Shown piece after piece: positions 41,792-53,109 of a stretch of DNA of 64,000 nt (its first letter is position 1; every line of letters starts with the position of its first letter). The notes beneath the pieces are model-generated. The model was not told the origin of the DNA and searched no databases. It was given only the letters and a program-made list of their open reading frames with translations. The translations under genes and the position numbers were made by a program. This DNA comes from Mycolicibacterium tokaiense (GTDB lineage Bacteria; Actinomycetota; Actinomycetes; Mycobacteriales; Mycobacteriaceae): NCBI RefSeq assembly GCF_010725885.1, contig NZ_AP022600.1:2108001-2172000 (forward strand), read 5' to 3'.

Positions 41792-42811
41792 CTATCGAAC
41801 CCCCTGTGCTGCGAGCGCCTCGGCCAGCTCGTACAAGCTGCCCAGGTCGATCCCGTCGTTGATGGCCGGCAGTTCCAGCCGCGGCACCTTGATGGCGTCC
41901 AGTTGTTCGGCGCTCTCGGCGCGGGCCCGGATGCGGGTGGCGTGCTGGATGGTCTCGGTGAGCAGCCCCGCGAAGTCGTCGTCGGACAACGTGATGGCGG
42001 CCTTGGCCAACTCCGCGCGCACCGCGTCGGCGTCCACGTCGCCCTCGGCGGCCTTGGCCAGCGCGTCGGGCGGCAGGAACGCCGGGATGTTGCGGTTGAC
42101 GATGACGCTGCCGATGGGCAGGTCCAGCTGCTGCAACTCGTCGATGGCCTCGACCGTCTCCTGGATCGGCAGCGCCTCCAGCAGCGTGACCAGGTGGATG
42201 GCCGTCTGCTCGGAGTGCAGCAGCTTGACCACGCCCTCGCTCTGCGAGTGCACCGGCCCGCCCTTGGCCAGGTCGGCGACGGCCTTGGTGACATCGAGGA
42301 AGCGGGCGATCCGGCCGGTGGGCGGCGAGTCGACCACGATGGCGTCGTACACCGGCTTCTTGTTGCGGTCCAGCCGCACCACGGATTCCTTGATCTTGCC
42401 GGTCAGCAGGACATCGCGCAGCCCCGGCGCGATCGTCGTCGCGAACTCGATGGCTCCGATCCGGCGCATCGCCCGGCCGGCCAGGCCGAGGTTGTAGAAC
42501 ATGTCGATGTATTCGAGGAAGGCCGCTTCGGTGTCGATGGCCAGCGCGTTGACCTGACCGCCCTGTTCGGCGGTGGCCACCTTGACTTCCTGGTAGGGCA
42601 GCGGTGGTACGTCGAACAACTGGGCGATACCCTGTCTGCCCTCGACCTCGACCAGCAGAACCTTGCGCCCGCCCGCGGCCAGCGCCAGGGCCAACGCGGC
42701 GGCCACGGTGGATTTTCCGGTACCGCCTTTGCCGCTGACGAAGTGCAGTCGGGCTTTCGTCAACCGGGAGGGCCAACCGACGCTGGTCGGGCCGCTTGCT
42801 GTGGACGCCAT
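41792..42811 (-). CDS. ArsA/GET3-like anion-transport ATPase, first of a pair
   Basis: About 339 residues, the Rv3679 counterpart. Walker A is the deviant type GKGGTGKST (27-35) with the signature lysine, found in MinD/ArsA ATPases that work as dimers. [16 protein letters not shown] (about 160-175) is the switch region. ATG 42811 gives a length near that of M. tuberculosis; ATGs at 42820 and 42829 are in frame and possible. The paralogue follows after 2 bp. It is divergent from a small DUF4177 gene. Confidence 0.9.
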   Translation of the reverse strand: MASTASGPTSVGWPSRLTKARLHFVSGKGGTGKSTVAAALALALAAGGRKVLLVEVEGRQGIAQLFDVPPLPYQEVKVATAEQGGQVNALAIDTEAAFLEYIDMFYNLGLAGRAMRRIGAIEFATTIAPGLRDVLLTGKIKESVVRLDRNKKPVYDAIVVDSPPTGRIARFLDVTKAVADLAKGGPVHSQSEGVVKLLHSEQTAIHLVTLLEALPIQETVEAIDELQQLDLPIGSVIVNRNIPAFLPPDALAKAAEGDVDADAVRAELAKAAITLSDDDFAGLLTETIQHATRIRARAESAEQLDAIKVPRLELPAINDGIDLGSLYELAEALAAQGVR

Positions 42812-42859
42812 GGTTTGCATGCTAACCATGCGGATGAGGGCGGCGGCTAAGCTCTGCCC

Positions 42860-43021
42860 ATGAGCGAACCGACCATCTGGGAGTACGCCACCGTGCCGCT
42901 GCTCACCCACGCCACGAAACAGATTCTCGACCAGTGGGGAGCCGACGGGTGGGAGCTGGTCTCGGTGCTGCCCGGCCCTACCGGCGAGCAGCACGTCGCC
43001 TACCTGAAGCGGCCCAAATGA
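42860..43021 (+). CDS. DUF4177-type small protein (Rv3678A-like)
   Basis: A 53-residue protein with the WEYATVPLLTH and QILDQWGADGWELVSVLPG pattern of the DUF4177 family, small proteins of unknown role. ATG 42860 is divergent from the ATPase gene. Its TGA overlaps the ATG of the RidA gene (ATGA), so it leads the RidA-MBL operon. Confidence 0.82.
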   Translation: MSEPTIWEYATVPLLTHATKQILDQWGADGWELVSVLPGPTGEQHVAYLKRPK

Positions 43022-43473
43022 GCTGGTCGGCCACGCTCTCCGAACTCGGCATCGAGCTGCCCCCGGTGGTCGCACCGCTCGCGGCGTACGTCCCCGCGGT
43101 GCAGACCGGCAACCTCGTCTACACCTCCGGCCAGCTACCGATCACCGACGGTCAGTTGCTGAGCTCGGGCAAGGTGGGCGCCGACGTCACCGCCGAGGAC
43201 GCCAAGCAGCTGGCCCGGGTGTGCGCGCTGAACGCCCTGGCCGCCGTGCACGCCCTGGTGGGTATCGACGCGGTGGTCAAGGTGGTCAAGGTCGTCGGCT
43301 TCGTGGCCTCGGCCCCCGGCTTCGACGGCCAGCCCGGTGTCATCAACGGCGCCTCGGAACTCTTCGGTGAGGTCTTCGGGGATGCGGGCGCACACGCCCG
43401 CTCCGCCGTCGGTGTCGCCGAGTTGCCCCGCAACGCGCCGGTCGAGGTAGAGATCGTCGTCGAGATCGCGTGA
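43018..43473 (+). CDS. RidA/YjgF-family protein
   Basis: A 151-residue Rid protein, the Rv3678c counterpart and of equal length. Rid proteins hydrolyse reactive enamines and imines from amino-acid metabolism. LVYTSGQLPI (about 33-42) and the C-terminal ARSAVGVAELPRNAPVEVE stretch with the conserved arginine are visible. It overlaps the DUF4177 gene by ATGA and the MBL gene by GTGA, so all three are coupled. Confidence 0.88.
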   Translation: MSWSATLSELGIELPPVVAPLAAYVPAVQTGNLVYTSGQLPITDGQLLSSGKVGADVTAEDAKQLARVCALNALAAVHALVGIDAVVKVVKVVGFVASAPGFDGQPGVINGASELFGEVFGDAGAHARSAVGVAELPRNAPVEVEIVVEIA

Positions 43474-44246
43474 CCCTCGAGCACCCGGCCTACGCGCAGC
43501 TGCGTCCGGTGACGGACTCGGCCTCGGTGCTGTTGTGTGACAACCCCGGTGTCATGACCCTCGAGGGCACCAACACGTGGGTGCTCCAGGGTCGGGGCAG
43601 CGACGAGCGGGTGATCGTCGATCCCGGACCCGACGACGACGCGCACATCGAGCGGATCGCGGCGCTGGGCCGCATCGCTCTGGTGTTGATCAGTCACCGC
43701 CACGGTGATCACACCGACGGCATCGACAAGCTGGTGGAGCGCACCGGCGCGGTGGTGCGCTCGGTGGGCAGCGGCTTCCTGCGCGGGCTCGGGGGGCCCC
43801 TGCGCGACGGCGAGGTCATCGACGCCGCCGGCCTGCGGATCACGGTGCTGGCCACCCCGGGCCACACCGCGGATTCGGTGTCCTTCCTCAGTGACGGCGC
43901 CGTGCTGACCGCCGACACGGTGCTGGGTCGCGGAACCACGGTGATCGACACCGAAGACGGCAGCCTGCGGGAGTACCTGGATTCGCTGCACCGGTTGCGC
44001 GGGCTGGGGAAGCTGCGGGTGCTGCCCGGCCACGGCCCTGATCTCGACGACCTCGAGGCCGTCAGCGACCTGTACCTGGCGCACCGCCAGGAGCGCCTCG
44101 ATCAGGTGCGCGGTGCCCTGCGCGAGCTGGGGGACGATGCGTCGGCGCGCCAGGTTGTCGAGCACGTCTACACCGACGTCGACCAGAAGCTGTGGGAGGC
44201 GGCGGAGAAATCCGTGCAGGCCCAGCTGGACTACCTCAACGAGTGA
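43470..44246 (+). CDS. Metallo-beta-lactamase fold hydrolase
   Basis: A 258-residue MBL-fold protein, the Rv3677c counterpart. Metal motifs are SHRHGDHTDG (about 76-85), TPGHTADS (about 130-137), the aspartate in LTADTVLG, and LPGHG (about 188-192). The ATLEG/GTNTWVL opening and a C-terminal helical domain resemble LACTB2-like or glyoxalase II-like enzymes. The substrate is unknown. A hairpin element begins 3 bp after its stop, before the convergent crp gene. Confidence 0.88.
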   Translation: MTLEHPAYAQLRPVTDSASVLLCDNPGVMTLEGTNTWVLQGRGSDERVIVDPGPDDDAHIERIAALGRIALVLISHRHGDHTDGIDKLVERTGAVVRSVGSGFLRGLGGPLRDGEVIDAAGLRITVLATPGHTADSVSFLSDGAVLTADTVLGRGTTVIDTEDGSLREYLDSLHRLRGLGKLRVLPGHGPDLDDLEAVSDLYLAHRQERLDQVRGALRELGDDASARQVVEHVYTDVDQKLWEAAEKSVQAQLDYLNE

Positions 44247-44248
44247 TC

Positions 44249-44289
44249 TGTGGAGTCTCAGCGGCGGTGCGCACCGCTGAAACTCCACA
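44249..44289. repeat. Intergenic hairpin, second copy of the GTGGAGT(T/C)TCA family
   Basis: Arms TGTGGAGTCTCAGCGG (44249-44264) and CCGCTGAAACTCCACA (44274-44289) pair with one mismatch around a 9-base loop. The outer 10-12 bases match the perfect hairpin at 5484-5532. Both copies fill the gap between convergent genes, here MBL and crp. Confidence 0.66.
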
Positions 44290-44300
44290 AACCACAAGAA

Positions 44301-44975
44301 CTAGCGAGCCCGGCGGGCCAGCCGCTCGGAGTCGCTGATCAGCACGCTCTTGCCCTCGAGGCGGATCCAGCCGCGGTGGGCGAAATCGGCCAGAGCCTTG
44401 TTCACCGTCTCGCGGGAGGCGCCGACGAGCTGTGCGATCTCCTCCTGCGTCAGGTCGTGCGTGACGCGCAGCGCGCCGCCCTCCTGGGTGCCGAAACGCT
44501 GAGCGAGCTGCAGCAGCTGCTTGGCCACGCGGCCGGGCACGTCGGTGAAGATCAGGTCGGCGAGGTTGTTGTTGGTGCGGCGCAGGCGGCGTGCCAGCAC
44601 GCGCAGCAACTGCTCGGCGATCTCGGGGCGATCGGCGATCCACGCGCGCAGGGCATCGCGGTCCATCGACACTGCGCGCACCTCGGTGATGGTGGTGGCG
44701 CTGGAGGTGCGCGGACCCGGGTCGAAGATCGACAGCTCGCCGAACATGTCGGACGGACCCATGATCGTCAGCAGGTTCTCGCGACCATCGGGTGAGCGAC
44801 GGCCGATCTTCACCTTGCCGGAGATGATGATGTACAGCCGGTCGCCTGGTTCGCCCTCGGCGAATACGGTGTGCCCACGCGGGAAGTCGACGGGCTGCAG
44901 CTGCTTGGTCAGCGCTGATACGGCGCTGGGTTCGACTCCCTGGAAGATTCCGGCCCTGGCCAGGATCTCGTCCAC
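44301..44975 (-). CDS. crp: Crp/Fnr-family cAMP-responsive regulator (Rv3676-like)
   Basis: A 224-residue global regulator nearly collinear with M. tuberculosis Crp. The cyclic-nucleotide pocket contains G79-E80 and R89-T90-S91 ([15 protein letters not shown]). The C-terminal helix-turn-helix is [20 protein letters not shown] (about 175-194). It binds sites near TGTGA-N6-TCACA; one such site lies at 54193-54208 in this window. GTG 44975. TGTGA half-sites occur in its own upstream region (about 45006, 45031), so autoregulation is possible. Confidence 0.95.
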   Translation of the reverse strand: MDEILARAGIFQGVEPSAVSALTKQLQPVDFPRGHTVFAEGEPGDRLYIIISGKVKIGRRSPDGRENLLTIMGPSDMFGELSIFDPGPRTSSATTITEVRAVSMDRDALRAWIADRPEIAEQLLRVLARRLRRTNNNLADLIFTDVPGRVAKQLLQLAQRFGTQEGGALRVTHDLTQEEIAQLVGASRETVNKALADFAHRGWIRLEGKSVLISDSERLARRAR

Positions 44976-45079
44976 GTTGCCCCTCTTAAACTCTTGGCTG
45001 GTTGTGATGTGCGCCGACCAGCCTCTACCTGTGATTTCGATCTAAGTCTAGAGGTAAGCGGTGGAGCAACGAGCCAACG

Positions 45080-45433
45080 CTACACACGATCGGCATGGCG
45101 AGTCGGCTGAAACTGCGGATTCCCTTCCACCGGGATCCGCGCCGACGGGCTCAACCGGGTGGGCAAACCGGGTTCACCGTCGAGCGCCTCGAAGGCCGCG
45201 CGCAGCGACGGGAACGACGGGAAGTCCGATTCGAAACGCGGTGCGGGCGTCGGCGCCGGCCGCAGCGCGGGCTGTTTGGTCAGCTCAGCGCCGTCGCGGG
45301 CGTTGCCGGGGCAGATGCCGGACTCCAGTCGCTGAAGCCCGAAGGTCGCCAGCATGAGCAGGCCGGGAACCGACGCCGCGAGCAACCAGGACACGACGAG
45401 AAGTAAACACGCGCGAGGTCTCAGCAGGATCAC
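45080..45433 (-). CDS. Small membrane-anchored protein (Rv3675-like)
   Basis: About 117 residues. A hydrophobic N-terminus (LLLVVSWLLAASVPGLLMLATFG cut here to its pattern, about 10-32) gives one membrane segment or signal anchor; the remainder is proline-rich and likely outside or disordered. No domain is recognised. GTG 45433 is divergent from nth by 65 bp. It lies upstream of crp on the same strand with a 104-bp gap. M. tuberculosis has a similar small gene in this spot. Confidence 0.62.
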   Translation of the reverse strand: MILLRPRACLLLVVSWLLAASVPGLLMLATFGLQRLESGICPGNARDGAELTKQPALRPAPTPAPRFESDFPSFPSLRAAFEALDGEPGLPTRLSPSARIPVEGNPQFQPTRHADRV

Positions 45434-45498
45434 GGTTTGTCAACCGCTCGGACATGGCGGTAACGAATTCTGTCGGAGCCGGTCAGTAGCCTGAGAAC

Positions 45499-46254
45499 GT
45501 GGCGAGCAGGACGAAGTCGAGTGCCCAGTGGGACCAGGAGACGCACCGGGGATTGGTGCGCCGCGCGCGACGGATGAATCGCACGCTCGCCATGGCGTTT
45601 CCGCACGTCTACTGCGAGCTGGATTTCACCACCCCGCTGGAGCTGTCGGTGGCCACCATCCTCTCGGCGCAGTGCACCGACGTCCGGGTCAACCAGACCA
45701 CCCCCGCGTTGTTCGCCAAGTACCGCACGGCCGCGGATTACGCCGGCGCCAACCGGGCCGAACTCGAGGAACTGATCCGGCCCACCGGCTTCTACCGCAA
45801 CAAGGCCAACTCGCTGATCGGGCTGGGCCAGGCGCTGGTGGACAAGTTCGACGGCGAGGTCCCCCGCACCCTCGACGAGTTGGTGACGCTGCCGGGAATC
45901 GGCCGCAAGACCGCCAACGTGGTGCTCGGGAATGCGTTCGACATCCCCGGCATCACTGTGGACACGCACTTCGGGCGGCTGGTCCGGCGCTGGCGCTGGA
46001 CGGCCGAGGAGGACCCGGTGAAGGTGGAGATGGCGGTCAGCGAGCTGATCGAACGCCCGGAGTGGACGCTGCTGAGTCACCGCGTGATCTTTCACGGCCG
46101 CCGTGTCTGCCACGCCCGCAAGCCCGCCTGCGGGGTCTGCGTCCTGGCCAAGGACTGCCCGTCGTTCGGTGCCGGACCCACCGACCCGCAGCTGGCCGCC
46201 CCGCTGGTCAAGGGCCCTGAGACCGAGCACCTGCTGGCCCTGGCCGGGTTGTGA
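45499..46254 (+). CDS. nth: Endonuclease III
   Basis: A 251-residue base-excision repair glycosylase/AP lyase that removes oxidised pyrimidines. The helix-hairpin-helix [12 protein letters not shown] holds the catalytic K137, the aspartate is D155 (TVDTHFGR), and the 4Fe-4S cluster is held by C204, C211, C214 and C220. GTG 45499. Its stop overlaps the start of the thioredoxin-like gene, opening a chain of four overlapping genes. Confidence 0.95.
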   Translation: MASRTKSSAQWDQETHRGLVRRARRMNRTLAMAFPHVYCELDFTTPLELSVATILSAQCTDVRVNQTTPALFAKYRTAADYAGANRAELEELIRPTGFYRNKANSLIGLGQALVDKFDGEVPRTLDELVTLPGIGRKTANVVLGNAFDIPGITVDTHFGRLVRRWRWTAEEDPVKVEMAVSELIERPEWTLLSHRVIFHGRRVCHARKPACGVCVLAKDCPSFGAGPTDPQLAAPLVKGPETEHLLALAGL

Positions 46255-46880
46255 GCAAGGCGGGCCTGTGGACCGTCGCGACGCTGGTGCTGGTCGCGGT
46301 GCTGGTGGGGGCGTTCCTGTCCGAACTTCGCGACCCGCCGCAGGCCGGCGCGCCGAATGGTCTGCCCGCTGCCGCTGAGCTGACCCAGGACCCCGCCGAC
46401 CTGGCTCAGGCCCGCCAAGCCGCGGATCTGCCGCCGTGCCCGGCGGGTCAGGGCCCCGGTCCGGCCGCGCTGCGGGGGGTGTCGGCATCCTGTGCGGCCG
46501 ACGGCGCTGCAGTGGACGTGGCCCAGTCGCTCGCCGGTCGCCCGGTGCTACTGAACCTGTGGGCGTACTGGTGCGGTCCCTGCGCCGACGAGCTGCCCGC
46601 CCTCGTCGAGTACCAGCAGCGGATGGGGGAGCGGGTCCTGGTGGTCACCGTGCACCAGGACCCCAATGAGGAGGCTGCGCTGGACCGGCTCGCCGAATGG
46701 GGGGTGCGGCTGCCCACCCTGCAGGACGGTGACCGGCGCATCGCCGCCGCGCTGAAGGTTCCCAACGTCATGCCTGCGACGGTGTTGATCGGTTCGGACG
46801 GTAGCGTGACCGAAGTCCTACCCCGCGCGTTTGTCAGCGCCGACGAGATCGCCGAGGCGGTGGGCGACCGACTTCGATGA
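46251..46880 (+). CDS. Membrane-anchored thioredoxin-like protein (Rv3673c-like)
   Basis: A 209-residue TlpA/ResA-like thiol oxidoreductase. An N-terminal helix (about 6-24) tethers it outside the membrane; the active site is WCGPC (107-111). The cysteines C63 and C81 before the thioredoxin fold could form a structural disulfide. The GTG overlaps the nth stop, and its own stop overlaps nudL (ATGA). It may supply or isomerise disulfides for exported proteins, for example the adjacent MarP, which needs one. Confidence 0.88.
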   Translation: MSKAGLWTVATLVLVAVLVGAFLSELRDPPQAGAPNGLPAAAELTQDPADLAQARQAADLPPCPAGQGPGPAALRGVSASCAADGAAVDVAQSLAGRPVLLNLWAYWCGPCADELPALVEYQQRMGERVLVVTVHQDPNEEAALDRLAEWGVRLPTLQDGDRRIAAALKVPNVMPATVLIGSDGSVTEVLPRAFVSADEIAEAVGDRLR

Positions 46881-47668
46881 GAGGGGTACCGCCGGTGAGC
46901 AGTGCGGTCCCCGTGGCGCCCGACATCGGTCCGGACTGGTTGCGGCCGCTGCTGGACAACGTGCACGAGGTCCGTGCTGCCTACCGGCGGCGGGTGCCTC
47001 CGGAGCTGCTGGCGTCGATATCCCAGGCCGCCGAGACCACCGGCAGCGGCCGCGATGCCGCGGTGCTGGTGCTGTTCTCCGGCCCGGACACCGCAGCGCC
47101 CGACTCCGTGGTGCCGGGCCTGCCCGACGAGGCCGACCTGCTGGTGACCGTGCGGGCAGCCACGCTGCGCCACCACGCCGGGCAGGCGGCCTTTCCCGGC
47201 GGCGTCAGCGATCCAGGTGATGATGGACCGGTTGCCACCGCCCTGCGGGAGGCCTGGGAGGAGACCGGGATCGACGTCACACGGCTGCGCCCGCTGGCCA
47301 CGCTCGAGCGCATGTTCATCCCGCCGACGGGCTTCTTCGTGGTGCCGGTGCTGGCCTATTCGCCTGACCCCGGTCCGGTCGCGGTGGTCGACGAGGCCGA
47401 GACCGCGATCGTCGCCCGGGTGCCGCTGCGGGCCTTCATCAACCCGGAGAACCGGCTGACCGTCTACCGGACCACCAACACCCGCCGCTTCGCCGGACCG
47501 GCGTTCCTGCTGAACCAGATGCTCGTGTGGGGGTTCACCGGACAGGTGATCTCCGCACTGCTCGACGTGGCCGGATGGTCGGTCCCCTGGGACACCACCA
47601 ACGTCGTCGAACTCGAGGAGGCACTCGCGCTCGTGGGCGGCGGACAGACTCACGGAGACCTCCGGTGA
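46877..47668 (+). CDS. NUDIX hydrolase, CoA pyrophosphatase (NudL/Rv3672c-like)
   Basis: A 263-residue NUDIX protein with the CoA-pyrophosphatase form of the motif: HHAGQAAFPGG (about 99-109), then SDPGDDG and REAWEETG (124-131). It would cut CoA or its derivatives at the pyrophosphate. ATG 46877 overlaps the thioredoxin stop; GTG 46895 is an in-frame alternative. Its TGA overlaps the marP start (GTGA). Confidence 0.88.
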   Translation: MRGVPPVSSAVPVAPDIGPDWLRPLLDNVHEVRAAYRRRVPPELLASISQAAETTGSGRDAAVLVLFSGPDTAAPDSVVPGLPDEADLLVTVRAATLRHHAGQAAFPGGVSDPGDDGPVATALREAWEETGIDVTRLRPLATLERMFIPPTGFFVVPVLAYSPDPGPVAVVDEAETAIVARVPLRAFINPENRLTVYRTTNTRRFAGPAFLLNQMLVWGFTGQVISALLDVAGWSVPWDTTNVVELEEALALVGGGQTHGDLR

Positions 47669-48852
47669 ACCCCTCGCAGTGGTTGGACATCGCGGTCGTC
47701 GCGCTCGCGTTCATCGCAGCGGTGTCCGGCTGGCGTTCCGGGGCCCTGGGTTCGGTGATGTCGTTCATCGGTGTCATCCTGGGCGCTGTTGCCGGGGTGT
47801 TGCTGGCCCCCCACCTGGTCAACCACATCGACGGGGCTCGCACCAAGCTGTTCGCGGCGCTGTTCCTGATCCTGGCGCTGGTGGTGGTCGGCGAGGTGGC
47901 CGGCGTGGTGCTCGGCCGCGCAGTACGTGGTGCTGTGCGCAATCCCGCTGTGCGACTTGTCGATTCACTCATCGGGGTGGGTCTGCAGGTGATCGTGGTG
48001 ATGGTCGCTGCGTGGTTGCTCGCCACCCCGTTGACGTCGTCGGATCAGACCAATCTGGTGAATGCCGTCAAGGGTTCCAAGGTGCTGGCCCAGGTGGACG
48101 AGGTGGCGCCGGAGTGGTTGCGGGCAGTGCCCAAACGCCTCTCGGCCCTGCTGGACACCTCGGGTCTGCCGGCCGTGCTGCAGCCGTTCGGCCGCACCCC
48201 GATCGTGGAGGTGGCCCCGCCGAATGCAGTGCTGGCCACCGACGCGGTGGTGGCGGCCGTGCAACCGAGCGTGGTGAAGATCCGCGGCGTGGCGCCGGGA
48301 TGCCAGAAGGTGCTCGAGGGAACCGGATTCGTGGTCGGGCCCCAGCACGTGATGTCCAATGCGCACGTGGTCGCCGGATCCGACACGGTCACCGTCGAGT
48401 CCGCCGGCCAGACCTACGACGCCGTGGTGGTGTCCTATGACCCCAACGCCGACATCTCCATGCTGTTCGTGCCCAATTTGCCTGCCGCGCCGCTGGACTT
48501 CGTCGACGAGCCCGCGGCGACGGGTACCGACGCGCTGGTGCTGGGCTACCCCGGTGGCGGCGACTTCACGGCCACGCCCGCCCGGGTGCGCGAGATCATC
48601 GAGCTCAACGGTCCCGACATCTACCGCTCCACTACGGTGAACCGCGAGGTGTACACCATCAGGGGCACTGTGCGCCAGGGTAATTCAGGCGGGCCGCTGA
48701 TCGACGGGCAGGGCCGCGTACTGGGCGTGGTGTTCGGCGCTGCCGTCGACGACACCGACACCGGGTTCGTGCTGACCGCCAAGGAGGTGGAGCGTCAGAT
48801 GTTGAAGGTCAACGCCACCGAACGGACGCCCACCGGATCTTGCGTCAGCTGA
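47665..48852 (+). CDS. marP: Membrane-anchored acid-resistance serine protease MarP
   Basis: A 395-residue protease. Four membrane helices with a CvpA-like pattern (about 5-125) lead to an extracytoplasmic trypsin-like domain with H234 (SNAHVVAG), D263 (NADISML) and S341 (RQGNSGGPL). C213 and C393 match the disulfide that activates the M. tuberculosis enzyme (Rv3671c), which protects against acid and oxidative stress. GTG 47665 is coupled to nudL. The 3' end overlaps convergent ephE by 8 bp. Confidence 0.93.
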   Translation: MNPSQWLDIAVVALAFIAAVSGWRSGALGSVMSFIGVILGAVAGVLLAPHLVNHIDGARTKLFAALFLILALVVVGEVAGVVLGRAVRGAVRNPAVRLVDSLIGVGLQVIVVMVAAWLLATPLTSSDQTNLVNAVKGSKVLAQVDEVAPEWLRAVPKRLSALLDTSGLPAVLQPFGRTPIVEVAPPNAVLATDAVVAAVQPSVVKIRGVAPGCQKVLEGTGFVVGPQHVMSNAHVVAGSDTVTVESAGQTYDAVVVSYDPNADISMLFVPNLPAAPLDFVDEPAATGTDALVLGYPGGGDFTATPARVREIIELNGPDIYRSTTVNREVYTIRGTVRQGNSGGPLIDGQGRVLGVVFGAAVDDTDTGFVLTAKEVERQMLKVNATERTPTGSCVS

Positions 48853-49777
48853 CCGACAGGAACCGCATCAGGTGCTCGTTCACCTGATCGGGCGCCTCTT
48901 CGTGGCCGAAATGGCCCGCCTCCGAAAGGGACACGAACCGCCCGTGCGGGGCGTAGCGCTGGGTGCGGTCCACCGGATCGGCCAGCACGTACGGATCGGC
49001 ATCGCCGCGCATGTGCAGCACCGGAATCCCGATCTGCCGCTTCATCTGTTTCATGAAGCGCCTGCCCTCGCTGCGTAGCTGACTGCGCACCGCCCAGCGC
49101 TGGTACTCCAACGCGCAGTGCGCCGCGCCCGGGATCCGGATCGCAGTGCGCAGGTGATTGATGGTCTCCGCGAAGTCCTCCGACGCCAGCCACTTCTCCG
49201 AGGCGCGGCTACGCACCAGGGCTTCCAGATCGTCGGCGCCGCGGCGGGTCAGCACGCGCTCGGGCCAGCGGGGCAGCTGATAGGCCAGCAGGGAGGGCAA
49301 CAACGCCCGGCCCTGATCACGACGTGTCAGCGCGGCGCGGCGCAGCGCCGTCGGGTGTGGGGAACTGACCAGCGCGATGGACCGGACCAGCCGCGGGTGC
49401 AGCACCGAGGTGGCCCAACACACCAGGCCGCCGTCGGCGTGGCCCACCAGCGTGGCCGAGGTGTGCCCCAGCGCGCGGATCAGGCCGCCGGTGTCGCCGG
49501 CCAGCGTCCAGCCGTCGTAGCCGCGCGGAGGTTTGTCGCTGGCGCCGTAGCCGCGCAGATCGACGGCCACCACCCGCGCTCCGGAGAGCCCGCGCAGTTG
49601 GTGGCGCCAGGACCACCAGAAGGAACCGAAGCCGTGCAGCAGGACCACCAGCGGGGCATCATGATCGGGGGACCCGGCCTCGGCCTCGACGACGTGGAAC
49701 CGGATACCGTTCGCGTGGACGTCGTGGTGACGCCACGGCCCGCCGATGCGGACGGCGGACGGATCCGGGGGCGGCAC
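48845..49777 (-). CDS. ephE: Alpha/beta-hydrolase, epoxide hydrolase EphE-like
   Basis: A 310-residue alpha/beta-hydrolase of the epoxide hydrolase group, the Rv3670 counterpart. HGFGSFWWSWRHQ (48-60) is the oxyanion/cap motif, D115 is the nucleophile (VGHADGG), and the catalytic histidine is in SEAGHFGHEEAP (about 288). The substrate is unknown. GTG 49777 shares a base with the stop of the holin-like gene upstream (TAGTG), so the two form a coupled pair. Confidence 0.86.
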   Translation of the reverse strand: MPPPDPSAVRIGGPWRHHDVHANGIRFHVVEAEAGSPDHDAPLVVLLHGFGSFWWSWRHQLRGLSGARVVAVDLRGYGASDKPPRGYDGWTLAGDTGGLIRALGHTSATLVGHADGGLVCWATSVLHPRLVRSIALVSSPHPTALRRAALTRRDQGRALLPSLLAYQLPRWPERVLTRRGADDLEALVRSRASEKWLASEDFAETINHLRTAIRIPGAAHCALEYQRWAVRSQLRSEGRRFMKQMKRQIGIPVLHMRGDADPYVLADPVDRTQRYAPHGRFVSLSEAGHFGHEEAPDQVNEHLMRFLSVS

Positions 49778-50283
49778 TACCAGCCTGAGGGGTCAGTGGT
49801 CGCCGGAGCTTTGGTTGCCGGTGCCTGCGGCGTCTTGTCACCCGGGGTGAACGCGGCCTTGGTCTCTTTCACCGTTTCGATGGTCTGCTGCGGGCCGCGG
49901 ATCTTGCGCACCTTGCGGTAGCCGAGCAATGCCAACAGTGCAGTGGTCAACACCATCACACCGAAGACGATCAGGAAGGCCGCCCACCGCCACAACCAGG
50001 TGTCCAGCAGCTCGGCGACGAAGAAGAAGAAGAAGAAGGTGGAGTAGAACAGCACCACCAGGGCGAGGATGAAGAAGACGCTGCCGGTCAGCCCTTTCTT
50101 GACATCCCGGGTGATCTCCGCGCGGGCCAGTTCCACCTCGGCCCGCACCAGCGTGGAGACCTGCGTGGTGGCGTCTTTGACCAGGTCGCCGATCGACGGA
50201 TCCGCGGGCACGGCGTTGGGATCGATCAGCGGGATCGACGTCACGGTCGCGGGCACACCATTCTTGCGGTCACCATTGCTCAC
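49777..50283 (-). CDS. Phage-holin-like small membrane protein (Rv3669-like)
   Basis: About 168 residues. The middle holds two membrane helices, the first very phenylalanine-rich (FYSTFFFFFFVAELL), preceded by an amphipathic helix (LVRAEVELARAEITRDVKKG) typical of the actinobacterial holin-X/phage holin superfamily III proteins. The C-terminus is lysine, proline and alanine rich. There is no phage context. GTG 50283. Its stop overlaps ephE. Confidence 0.76.
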   Translation of the reverse strand: MSNGDRKNGVPATVTSIPLIDPNAVPADPSIGDLVKDATTQVSTLVRAEVELARAEITRDVKKGLTGSVFFILALVVLFYSTFFFFFFVAELLDTWLWRWAAFLIVFGVMVLTTALLALLGYRKVRKIRGPQQTIETVKETKAAFTPGDKTPQAPATKAPATTDPSGW

Positions 50284-50349
50284 GGCTTCATGGTGCCATG
50301 TCTGGTTCACTGGGGACGACCCCGGCCAAACCCCGACTTGGGAGTTCGC

Positions 50350-51033
50350 TTGAAACTCGCGCGCCTCGCGATCTGTGTTGTCACGGCATTGACGTCGCTG
50401 TCGGTCGCCACGGCCGGCTCGGCAAACGCCGCGCCCGTCACCCTCGGAGGGGGCTCGGGCATCGTGATCAACGGCGAGTCGTACTGCACGCTGACCGCCA
50501 TCGGCACCGACAACCGAGGCGATCTCGTCGGATTCACCTCGGCGCACTGCGGTGGGCCGGGCGCACAGGTCTCCGCTGAGGGCGCCGAGAGCTCGGGCCC
50601 GGTCGGGGTCATGGTGGCCGGCAACGAGGCGCTGGACTACGCCGTCATCCGCTTCGACCGCAGCAAGGTCATCCCCACCAACAATGTCGACGGCTTCATC
50701 ATCGACGGGCTGGGACCCGACCCCGCGTTCGGTCAGGTGGTCTGCAAGCTCGGGCGCACCACCGGCACGTCGTGCGGCGTGACGTGGGGTCCCGGCGAAG
50801 ATCCCGGGACCGTCCTGAACCAGGTGTGCGGCGCCCCTGGGGATTCGGGTGCGCCGGTGACCGCGAACAACAAGCTGGTCGGGATGATCCACGGCGCGTT
50901 CAGCAATGACCTGCCCAGCTGTGTCATCAAGTTCATCCCGCTGCACACACCAGCGGTAACCATGTCGTTTCCGACGCAATTGGCCGACATCACGGCCAAG
51001 GGCAGGCCGGGAACGGGATTCGTCCCGGCCTGA
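50350..51033 (+). CDS. Secreted trypsin-like serine protease (Rv3668c-like)
   Basis: A 227-residue chymotrypsin-fold protease with a signal peptide (about 1-27, ending SANAAP). The triad is H66 (TSAHCGG), D96 (LDYAVI) and S166 (GAPGDSGAP); six cysteines can form three disulfides. It starts with TTG at 50350, chosen for a GGAG site 5 bp upstream and because it begins the signal peptide. Longer in-frame starts would place charged residues in front of the signal. M. tuberculosis has the same gene in the same place. Confidence 0.85.
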   Translation: MKLARLAICVVTALTSLSVATAGSANAAPVTLGGGSGIVINGESYCTLTAIGTDNRGDLVGFTSAHCGGPGAQVSAEGAESSGPVGVMVAGNEALDYAVIRFDRSKVIPTNNVDGFIIDGLGPDPAFGQVVCKLGRTTGTSCGVTWGPGEDPGTVLNQVCGAPGDSGAPVTANNKLVGMIHGAFSNDLPSCVIKFIPLHTPAVTMSFPTQLADITAKGRPGTGFVPA

Positions 51034-51048
51034 TCCCCCGGCATAGGA

Positions 51049-53010
<1,962 letters not shown>

Positions 53011-53109
53011 GGTTGTGAGCGTAGTCACCCAAGGTTGCAACGGCGTTGGCATGTCACAACGACGCCGCGGGCGGTGGCTGCGGTGCGCCGAACGGTAGGG
53101 TTGCGCGCC

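Noticed and set aside
40674..42811. Arsenic-pump ATPase role for the two ArsA-like proteins
   Set aside because: They are in the conserved whiB4 neighbourhood far from the ars island, are unlinked to a membrane ArsB, and the island has its own Acr3 permease.
49777..50283. Prophage remnant suggested by the holin-like protein
   Set aside because: No other phage gene nearby; the same gene occurs next to ephE in M. tuberculosis, so it is a core cellular gene.
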